In this document: piece by piece, positions 57,845 through 64,000 of the stretch | Layout of the letters: each line of letters opens with the position of its first letter | How positions within the stretch are numbered: position 1 is the first letter of the stretch | Origin: Limisphaera sp. | Lineage (GTDB): Bacteria; Verrucomicrobiota; Verrucomicrobiia; Limisphaerales; Limisphaeraceae | Assembly: GCA_025057755.1 (NCBI GenBank) | Contig: JANWVC010000003.1 | Coordinates: 418,289 to 482,288 of the forward strand | Direction of reading: 5' to 3' | DNA length: 64,000 bases | Program-made: the position numbers and the translations under genes | Notes under the pieces: model-generated | The model's input: the letters and a program-made list of their open reading frames with translations, nothing else | Databases searched by the model: none | What the model was told of the DNA's origin: nothing

Positions 57845-58813
57845 TCAGCTAAATACGTTCCACGGCTGCCGCCGTCGCCGCCTCAACCCATACACAATCC
57901 ATTCCCGCCCGTGCACCAAAACTTGCGCCGCCAACCACAAAGGCCAACCGGATATTCTCCGACCTGCCGCCACAATCTCCCGCGCATAGGCCCGCTGTCC
58001 TAACTGCCGGATCCGACGAGCTTTGATCCCCGTCCGAACACCAAACAGGCCGCGCAGTTTCCACGTCCGAATCCAATTGCCTCCTCCGCGCATTCCCTCG
58101 ACCAGCTGCATGGCCTTCCATTCGTCCAGCACCAGTGCCTGTAGCCCCGGCATCAATTCACAACTCATGTTACCCCCATGCCAGCGGTATTGCACCAGAT
58201 CCTGTTGCACTTCAATGCGACTTTGGCTCCGCTGACCCCACTCTGCATAAAACACCACATCCGCCAAAATCGGCATATCCATCCGAAACCGACACGGCGC
58301 AGCGCCTCGCCCGGTCTTAAATAATGTGCCCGCCAGGGCTTGGTTGCCGATCTCGGCCTTCTTACGCAAATACGCGTCCACCGACCACGCCCGAACCCGG
58401 CCTGTTACCCGCCCCGAAACACTCAAATGATTTCCCGACTCGTCGATCCGCTCATCCAGGCACCAGGCCAGCGACGGCGCCGGCTGCGACTCCAACGCGC
58501 GCAACATGACTTCGTAAAACTGCGGCTTCAGCAGATCGTCCGCCGGCATCAAATGCAAATACTCCGTTTCCGCGGCAAAATCCAAAGCGCGATTCAGATT
58601 CCCAAACAGCCCCAAATTGGTCGGATTCCGAATGAACTCACAGGGACAAGCCCGAAACGCTCGAACAATGGCTTCCGTACCGTCAGTCGAACCATTGTCC
58701 AAAACCACAACTCGGTCCGGCAACCGGGTCTGGATCGCCAACGAGGCCAGCGTTTGTCCCAAAAAACGCTCGCCGTTATAAACCGGAATGACCGTCAGTA
58801 AGCGCGTCTGCAT
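57845..58813 (-). CDS. Glycosyltransferase family 2
   Basis: A 322-residue GT-A type enzyme. The N-terminus LLTVIPVYNGERFLGQTLAS, LDNGSTDGTEAI and the metal-binding MPADDLLKP (DxD-like ADD) define family 2, which transfers a sugar from a nucleotide donor at the cytoplasmic side of the membrane. The C-terminal third is basic and partly hydrophobic (YGLRRRRRQPWNVF), suggesting membrane association. It lies between the NIF3-like gene (49 bases) and the methyltransferase (5 bases) and is likely cotranscribed with both. Donor and acceptor are unknown. Confidence 0.9.
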   Translation of the reverse strand: MQTRLLTVIPVYNGERFLGQTLASLAIQTRLPDRVVVLDNGSTDGTEAIVRAFRACPCEFIRNPTNLGLFGNLNRALDFAAETEYLHLMPADDLLKPQFYEVMLRALESQPAPSLAWCLDERIDESGNHLSVSGRVTGRVRAWSVDAYLRKKAEIGNQALAGTLFKTGRGAAPCRFRMDMPILADVVFYAEWGQRSQSRIEVQQDLVQYRWHGGNMSCELMPGLQALVLDEWKAMQLVEGMRGGGNWIRTWKLRGLFGVRTGIKARRIRQLGQRAYAREIVAAGRRISGWPLWLAAQVLVHGREWIVYGLRRRRRQPWNVFS

Positions 58814-58862
58814 CGCCCTTCAATATGCGAAGGCCTCAACCGCACTCACAAGCCCGCGCCGA

Positions 58863-59633
58863 TCACAACCCGGTCGGATGATCTATAAATGTCCACGAGA
58901 GCCGAAATCGCCTTGCCAGATGCGCCGTCAGAGCCTTTACCCCAAACGTCTCCGTTGCATAATGGCCGGCATAAAACACATTCAATCCCAACTCCTCTGC
59001 CAATGCATACGTCCAGTGCGGACCCTCTCCCGTAATGAACGTGTCCAGACCGGCTTCCGCCGCTTGCCGCAACTCACCCCCCGCGCCGCCACTCACCACT
59101 CCCACTCGACGACACACCTCTGGCCCACCCGGAATCATGCGCACGGCGCCGCCCACAGCTTGTGCCAACCGATCCCGAAGCTGTTCCCGCAACACCTCCG
59201 TCTCAACTTGCCATCCAATCCAATGACCCTTCCACTGCAAAAATCGCCTCCGCGGCCGCCAACCCAGGGCCGTACAAAGCAGCCGATTGTTGCCCCACCG
59301 TGGATGTGCATCCAACGGTAAATGGGCACTATAAACCGCAACATTCTGACGATCCAACATACGCCACAGCTGCCGAGTCATGCCCGTCCAAGGCTGCCGC
59401 ACCGACCAAAACAAGCCGTGGTGTACCACCAGCAAATCGGCTCCTGACTCCGCTGCCTTGCGCACAGTTACAACAGACGCATCCACGGCGGCCGCCAGAT
59501 GCCGAACCCAACCATCGTTTTCAACCTGCAGCCCGTTCCATGCCCCCTCGTAATCCGGAAATTCCGGAATCCCTAAAACCCGGTCGCAATAAGCCACAAT
59601 CTCGCTCAAACGAACCTTCGTCCCAATCGCCAC
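58863..59633 (-). CDS. NIF3-like dinuclear metal centre protein
   Basis: The 256-residue product has the NIF3/YbgI/DUF34 signatures: AWNGLQVENDGWVRHLAAAV, DLLVVHHGLFW (paired histidines for the metals), VAVYSAHLPLDAHPRWGNNR, and C-terminally FITGEGPHWTYALAEE and FYAGHYATETFGV. Relatives form hexameric toroids with two metal ions per subunit; the biological reaction remains unsettled, with a GTP cyclohydrolase-like or damage-control role proposed. Length is at the short end because no PII-like insert is present. It is the first gene of the small minus-strand group including GT2 and the methyltransferase. Confidence 0.93.
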   Translation of the reverse strand: MAIGTKVRLSEIVAYCDRVLGIPEFPDYEGAWNGLQVENDGWVRHLAAAVDASVVTVRKAAESGADLLVVHHGLFWSVRQPWTGMTRQLWRMLDRQNVAVYSAHLPLDAHPRWGNNRLLCTALGWRPRRRFLQWKGHWIGWQVETEVLREQLRDRLAQAVGGAVRMIPGGPEVCRRVGVVSGGAGGELRQAAEAGLDTFITGEGPHWTYALAEELGLNVFYAGHYATETFGVKALTAHLARRFRLSWTFIDHPTGL

Positions 59634-60475
59634 AACTTCAGAAAGGGATCACCCGTCATAGAAGCCAAGCTCAAATTTCTTCCCCATTCCACCCGCGAAT
59701 CCGAATTGCAGTCTCCAACCCCGTCCAAATGCCGCAGCCGATGAGACGGCGATTCACACCTCACCCATTAGCTCCTGATCCGATATGGCACGTGGCTGGA
59801 GCAACCTCCCCGCACCTACCTTCTTTCGCACAAGCTCACAACTTGACGACCGAAAAGTTTTGATGGGCAGTTTCCTCTCAGTCGCTTTGTTTAGTAAGGG
59901 TGCTTCATCAGCCATCGGCCATAATCACAGTTGATCATTCTAACATTCCAAAAACCACTCCGCTGTATCAAAAAGCACGGAGTGTCCACCACGTCCCTGT
60001 ATGAATCAACGCGTACGCCACTCTTCTTCCCGCCACAGGCCGGCAGGCCAAATCCTGGACTTGGCAGCGACACATGGATTGTCCCAATCACTGCGATGTA
60101 ACCTTCACCCTGTCCGCAACTCACGACAGACGCTCACTGCTGGCTGTGCACTCCCAAAGTGCGACCCCGTTGGAATCGGTTGATTGCACATGCATCGTTC
60201 ACGCGCTCCTCCTCCGAGCAACGACCCACCCTTCCCGCGGATAGACGTCGTTCATCACGCGATAGCCATTTTCCTGATCATAACTCGCCGGTCCACGAGC
60301 CGCATGTTCCCTTACAACGCTCCTCACGAGTTCGGCGGCACAGCCCCTCTGTGTAACTTCTAGGTACTCATGACATGCCATTTCCCCACCCTGCGCAACG
60401 CTGGTCTGCGATCAGGTCTTCAATTGAGCCACCAAAACCGCATCACCACTTTGGTCAATCTCGCTTAAGACGAAG
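59634..60475. other. About 840 bases of unassigned sequence
   Basis: No gene is supported. Two minus-strand frames (60381-60199 and 60124-59891) are short and unrecognised; given the adjacent orphan RHS tip they could be what is left of an immunity gene, but nothing in them proves this. Confidence 0.4.
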
Positions 60476-61275
60476 TCAGAATAAAACGCAAGCATGCGAA
60501 TCCCATCCCTCACACTCAGGACCGGTCAGCTCGATGAAAAACCCGATACACGTTTGCAATACATGGCGCAATACCCGACACTGCTTGAACCTGTTCCCTA
60601 CGTTTACGGAGACATGCATCCGCACGTTCTGTTGCAGCCAGGCACATGCTTCCACGGCCGCAAAGACAGCCAGTGCGCTTACCATCACCAGCGGAAGAAC
60701 GCAGCCGCCGTCCTTGGCCAACAAAACCACGTTGTTACTGCAGCCGAGGGGTTTGCATTTCATTTCGTGTGCGAGACCTTCAGCGAGCCCACACGTTACC
60801 TGCCTGTCATACACACCCCTCCCTTCAACCTGTACCTCCCACCCCGGAGGGGTCCTTAGCCGCCACCACCCGACGTAAGGACGGTAGGCCCGGTATCCAT
60901 GCGGCACAACGTCGGTTGTAGCATCCGTCCGCTTGCTGCCGAAGCAAAACAGATTTTAGTGGGCAGCTGCGCCACTTCCTCGGATCGGTTCTACACACAG
61001 CCCATGGTCGTAGTTCGCGGAGACAGTCCCGTTGTGTGCTTAAACACATGCAGCCTCGCCGCCGTTGCCATTATCGGCCCCAAAGGGACAAGTGACAGGT
61101 GTCGAATGCCTCGCGATCATTTCCAATCCACCAACTCCCGCCCGGCTTAATCAACGCGCACCCTACCGACGCCGCACCATAACATGGAACGGTGTGTCGA
61201 ATGCTATCTCACTACTGACCGCCGCGTTTACCTTCCACGTTGGCGCTGCCGGGAGCCTCCCATGTACCGCATCAT
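60476..61275 (-). pseudogene. Degenerate RHS core end with an orphan tip (copy A)
   Basis: At 60950-60870 the minus strand reads LFCFGSKRTDATTDVV then PHGYRAYRPYVGWW, which aligns with NPFRFSTKRTDDTTDLVLYE and YRPYSRTLGRWL of the RHS core at the right edge. Upstream of it (about 61275-60950) the remaining core is in a different frame, so the copy is broken. Downstream, the frame continues without a stop to 60476, giving a tip of about 115 residues with a hydrophobic stretch (LPLVMVSALAVFAAVEACAW) and scattered cysteines. I do not recognise the tip. This is the third and most decayed core copy in the locus. Confidence 0.62.
60870..61275 (-). repeat. Divergent direct repeat of the RHS core end, copy A
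   Basis: DNA-level alignment by eye with 62235-62620 and 63684-63950 is clear, e.g. the shared AAAGGGACAAGTGAC segment (61082-61096 and 62444-62458) and the blocks around the KRTD codons. A and B remain alignable further upstream (to about 61275 and 62620) beyond the coding match, so they share an older duplication. Confidence 0.6.
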
Positions 61276-61411
61276 AAGATGTCTTGTCGTTATCAGGCGC
61301 CACTCCCATGTTGGCCATGCCGACGCGCTCACCCTCAACCTTCGCCACTACAATCGGACGGACGCTAACAAAGGTCACACGGCGCATGCGCGGTATACCA
61401 TCTCTGAACCC

Positions 61412-61792
61412 CTATTCCTCACGTCGTTGTAGGAACACTGATCTGCCTGCACCAGAACGCACAATGATGTGCTTATCCAGCATCTTGGTCTCTTCGATCA
61501 CAATCGTTGTGTTCGTGTCCTCAGGCTTATACACAAGCCGATAACAGGGTAGCGAAGCGTCTGCCACTATGGGATTCTTCAACCGAACGCCACGTTGTCT
61601 TAAGGTCTCAATCAACTGTTCAATAGTGGTTGCCTTCGTAGTTTCAAAGTAGGCTTTTGTCATCATCCGCACATCCTCGATGCGCTGGCTTAACACCCGC
61701 TTCTCCCTCCATCCTTGAATAGCCGACCCACATAAAGCAACCGCGACAACTGTGCACACGCCGCAGAAAACGCAACACCATTTCGCCTTCAT
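61412..61792 (-). CDS. Small membrane-anchored protein coupled to an RHS tip; candidate immunity protein
   Basis: A 126-residue product with an N-terminal membrane helix (WCCVFCGVCTVVAVALCGSA) followed by a charged soluble domain (REKRVLSQRIEDVRMMTKAY, TIEQLIETLRQRGVRLKNPI, TTIVIEETKMLDKHIIV). Its ATG at 61792 overlaps the stop of the preceding RHS tip frame as ATGA, the coupling expected for a toxin and its immunity protein. I know no family for it. The helix could anchor it in the cytoplasmic membrane with the domain outside. Function as immunity is inferred from position only. Confidence 0.55.
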   Translation of the reverse strand: MKAKWCCVFCGVCTVVAVALCGSAIQGWREKRVLSQRIEDVRMMTKAYFETTKATTIEQLIETLRQRGVRLKNPIVADASLPCYRLVYKPEDTNTTIVIEETKMLDKHIIVRSGAGRSVFLQRREE

Positions 61793-62620
61793 AGGCAATC
61801 CTTGATCATCTCGTGCCTCGTAAACAGCCACCGGAGCGTTCCGGCACGCCACTCCCAAGTGTATGTGTTCCCAACTATACCACTCCTTTTCTCACAACCA
61901 TAGCGCCATCCAGGCACCACGATCCTATTAAAAGAATCGACGCCCTCATGCGTGTATGTCGTGGTGGCTGCTACATTCATACTCGTACATATTGCTCCTC
62001 CACTATCACCGATAATACGATTGCCCCTGGAGCAAGGACATCCACTTACCGGCGGCGAGACAGCACATTCGCAAAGTATACCTCTACCGACATAGTCGAT
62101 AGACATTACAGGCCTCTTGGCCAGAGCGCAGTACTCCCTTGCGTCCGGGCGAATCTCGATACCACACATTTCTCTGCTACGGAACGCCACAAAAGCGCTT
62201 TCCAACATCGGCCCCTTGCTCCGCCACCGGACGCAGCTGGGCTTGTAGGCGCGGTATTCATACAGGACAAGGTCGGCGGTGTCATCCGTCTGCATCGTGC
62301 TGACACGGAGGGGGCCTTCACGGGAGGCCAAGCCACTTATGCGTACGGGTTCAGCAAATGGAGCGTATTCGTAGTTGGCGGAAACGGTCCATCCTGCGCT
62401 TTCACAGGCGCCGCGACGTTGCCGTTGCCGTCATAGGCAACAAAGGGACAAGTGACGGGTGTCGACTGCGTCGGGACCATTTACAATTCGCCAACACCGA
62501 ATCTGCTCAATCCCAATGAATCCCACCAACACCGAAGCATGAGATGAAGCGGCGTGTCGAAGATTATATTACAATTGACCGACCCCTTTACTTTTACTTT
62601 GCGGCCACACGCGAAGTACG
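61789..62620 (-). pseudogene. Partial RHS core copy with orphan C-terminal tip (copy B)
   Basis: Around 62310-62230 the minus strand reads TMQTDDTADLVLYEYRAYKP, nearly identical to the RHS core end of the right-edge gene. The frame runs on unbroken to 61789 and encodes a tip of about 140 residues that is rich in cysteine and has no match I recognise (DYVGRGILCECAVSPPVSGC, SGGAICTSMNVAATTTYTHE, NTYTWEWRAGTLRWLF). Upstream of the core end, 62330-62620 still resembles core DNA but in shifted frames and without a start, so the module is not expressed as a full RHS protein. It has the form of an orphan rhs tip module. The stop overlaps the ATG of the small protein 61412-61792. Confidence 0.65.
62235..62620 (-). 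repeat. Divergent direct repeat of the RHS core end, copy B
   Basis: It aligns to copy A over its whole length and to the intact core copy at 63684-63950 over its first 200 bases, including near-identity in the segment encoding TDDTADLVLYEYR. All three copies have the same orientation. Confidence 0.65.
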
Positions 62621-62688
62621 CTACTTTCAACGAGAGAGACAACACCACTTCCACTCTTTCTTGGCACTAAGCGTCAACAGCCAAGTTC

Positions 62689-63018
62689 TCACATATCCTT
62701 TTGTGCCCCCCTTAACAGCTTAGGGAACATGTGACTCAAGGCTCCTTTCTTGCGCGCCCCAGCTAGACAAAGTAGCAAGCACGTAAAAACGCTGCTCAAC
62801 GCCACAGCCCGACACACCATGGCCACAAGCGTAGCCTTGTGTGGCGTTTGACTAGCGCATGAGAAGTAAGCTATCGGTAATGTTAGTAATGTAAGGATGC
62901 AAAACACCGCCACAAGCCGCGAACGTTTCAAAGTACAGATTCTTCGAGCATCTCGCCACAGCAGATGCGCTGCGAACATGGCTAGAAACGAGACACAGAC
63001 ACCCGCCGTCCAATCCAT
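62689..63018 (-). CDS. Small multi-spanning membrane protein behind an RHS tip; candidate immunity protein
   Basis: The 109-residue product contains three or so hydrophobic segments (GVCVSFLAMFAAHLLW, LVAVFCILTLLTLPIAYFSC, VAMVCRAVALSSVFTCLLLC) joined by basic loops. ATG 63018 begins five bases after the stop of the RHS tip frame; a GTG at 63036 would overlap it. Integral membrane immunity proteins commonly protect against membrane-active toxins, and the preceding tip is Gly/Ala-rich and hydrophobic, so the pairing is plausible. No family is recognised. Confidence 0.5.
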   Translation of the reverse strand: MDWTAGVCVSFLAMFAAHLLWRDARRICTLKRSRLVAVFCILTLLTLPIAYFSCASQTPHKATLVAMVCRAVALSSVFTCLLLCLAGARKKGALSHMFPKLLRGAQKDM

Positions 63019-63023
63019 ACCAT

Positions 63024-63659
63024 TCACTCGCCACACAGATTGACAAGCGCAGCAATGTCCACACCAACAGCAAAAGCTACCACTTTTGCTGTGGCTTCAT
63101 CCGCTGCTTCTGCCATGCCCCCCAAACAACCAGCAACGCCAGAAGTTGAAACGCTCAGCCACACACTGGGGTCTTTGTAATTCAGGTTGCCCAAACAAGC
63201 CTGCTCTGCAATGGAAGCAAGCAATCCGCAAATACACGAACCGACAATGCAGAAGGCCGGCAGGCTTGTGCAAATAGATCCCGAACAACACCCGTTAATT
63301 GCTCCACCTACTGCGCCGCATTTAACGCCTTTCCCTCCTCCTGCGATTCCACCGAATGCACCTCCAATACCGCCCCAGAAGCAACCTATAGCACAACCAG
63401 CGAGCCACTGAGCAACAAAACCATCGGGATCATACACCAGAACCGGATCGTTATTAACAAAAACGTGGATGGGAACAAAGCAAGTATCCTTATGCCAATC
63501 CGTGAAGCCAAAGCCCACCTTCAGTGATGAACGTTTGCTTTTGTACCAGTGATGCTGAAGTACCAAGTGCCTCGCCTCTAGCGAGCCTGACAACAGGCGT
63601 TTAGTGGTTATTGACATCTCTCCCCTCAAGGGAACTGGTAACTTTACCCAGGTCCCCAA
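63024..63659 (-). pseudogene. RHS C-terminal tip region, out of frame with its core
   Basis: The frame contains VNNDPVLVYDPDG at about 63450-63412, the conserved RHS junction (normally NDPVxxxDPxG) after which tips diverge. The tip of about 130 residues is hydrophobic and Gly/Cys-rich (CAIGCFWGGIGGAFGGIAGG, CCSGSICTSLPAFCIVGSCI, CGLLASIAEQACLG), which would suit a membrane-inserting toxin. In intact RHS proteins the LSRDPIG element of the core is about a dozen codons before this junction; here about 200 bases separate them and the frame differs from that of the core. The core frame stops at 63601, so the tip is probably no longer made as part of the RHS protein. Confidence 0.6.
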
Positions 63660-64000
63660 TCGGATCCCTGCTCAGCCAGCGGCCAAGGGTGCGGCTGTAG
63701 GGGCGGTATTCGTACAGGACAAGGTCAGTGGTGTCATCAGTCCGCTTGGTGCTGAAACGGAAAGGATTTTGGAGAGATGCTGGGCCAGTTATGCGTATGG
63801 GTTCGGCAAACGGCCCGTACTCGTAGCGGGCGCTCTCGGTCCCATCCTGCGCATTGACAAGCGCAGCTACGTTGCCATTGCCGTCATAGGCACAGAAGTA
63901 AGTACCTGAGGCAGGTCCCGTGTGCAGCGTCACCCACAGCAAACCGCCTACTCCCCCCGCACCGTCCAGAGTCTCTGACACATCCAGTCCCCACACGTAG
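63601..64000 (-). CDS. RHS repeat-associated core protein, C-terminal part (cut by the right edge)
   Basis: An open minus-strand frame enters from the right edge as YVWGLDVSETLDGAGGVGGL and continues with GTYFCAYDGNGNVAALVNAQ, ARYEYGPFAEPIRITG, NPFRFSTKRTDDTTDLVLYE and RTLGRWLSRDPIGDLG. This is the canonical end of the RHS repeat shell that encapsulates a C-terminal toxin in secreted polymorphic-toxin proteins. It ends at 63601 with a short unrelated tail (KVTSSLEGRDVNNH) in place of the expected NDPVxxxDPxG junction, which lies further on in another frame. The N-terminal repeats and any secretion domain are outside the window. It may be an RHS gene truncated at its toxin junction. Confidence 0.85.
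   Translation of the reverse strand, partial: YVWGLDVSETLDGAGGVGGLLWVTLHTGPASGTYFCAYDGNGNVAALVNAQDGTESARYEYGPFAEPIRITGPASLQNPFRFSTKRTDDTTDLVLYEYRPYSRTLGRWLSRDPIGDLGKVTSSLEGRDVNNH
63684..63950 (-). repeat. RHS core end, least degenerate copy (copy C)
   Basis: This is the in-frame core at the right edge and serves as the reference for the two decayed copies. The three copies are spaced about 1.4 kb apart, each followed by a different tip. Confidence 0.65.

Overview
The window looks like a chromosomal segment of a Verrucomicrobiota bacterium, probably Limisphaerales/Pedosphaerales. The evidence is a DUF1559-like prepilin protein with a long [24 protein letters not shown] leader, secreted beta-helix and immunoglobulin-like proteins that end in the verrucomicrobial FYRL/YFRL-type C-terminus, a TrpB2-type tryptophan synthase, and Arg/Gly/Pro-rich high-GC coding. 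This assignment is by pattern recognition, not by database search.

Left part (1-15.8 kb): the 5' end of a trpB2 gene runs off the left edge. It is followed by nfnA and a broken nfnB (two single-base frameshifts and an in-frame stop), and by a heavily frameshifted pseudogene of a large secreted protein (4.5-6.3 kb). Intact genes are amrS (AmmeMemoRadiSam radical SAM), a two-gene M16 peptidase pair, argS and a PTS EIIA-like regulator. About 2 kb at 13.7-15.9 kb shows no gene.

Middle part (15.8-37.8 kb): a secreted parallel beta-helix protein; a two-gene unit of a PlsY-like acyltransferase and a GNAT/class-V-aminotransferase fusion; then one long minus-strand information-processing block reading tRNA-Thr, tuf, tRNA-Trp, tRNA-Ser, secE, nusG, rplK, rplA, rplJ, rplL, rpoB, rpoC, rpsL, rpsG, fusA. 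Strong hairpins lie at the rplL/rpoB and rpsG/fusA junctions.

Right-middle part (38-59.6 kb): a CE15-like esterase; lexA with two overlapping palindromic operator-like boxes at its promoter; and directly downstream a 1558-codon ORF that joins a complete, catalytically intact Y-family (DinB-type) polymerase to a complete C-family DnaE-type polymerase. I regard this lexA plus DinB-DnaE fusion as the most striking system here: a one-polypeptide candidate SOS translesion mutasome. It is followed by an NSS transporter, an Ig-like secreted protein, a prepilin-type protein, fabI, a coupled pair of membrane transport proteins, a small Cys-rich secreted protein, and a methyltransferase/GT2/NIF3 group.

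Right end (59.6-64 kb): a decayed RHS polymorphic-toxin locus read on the minus strand. An RHS core enters from the right edge. Two further degenerate copies of the core end lie downstream, each leading into a different C-terminal tip; two tips are followed immediately by a small membrane-anchored or membrane protein, the arrangement expected for toxin-immunity pairs and orphan tip modules.
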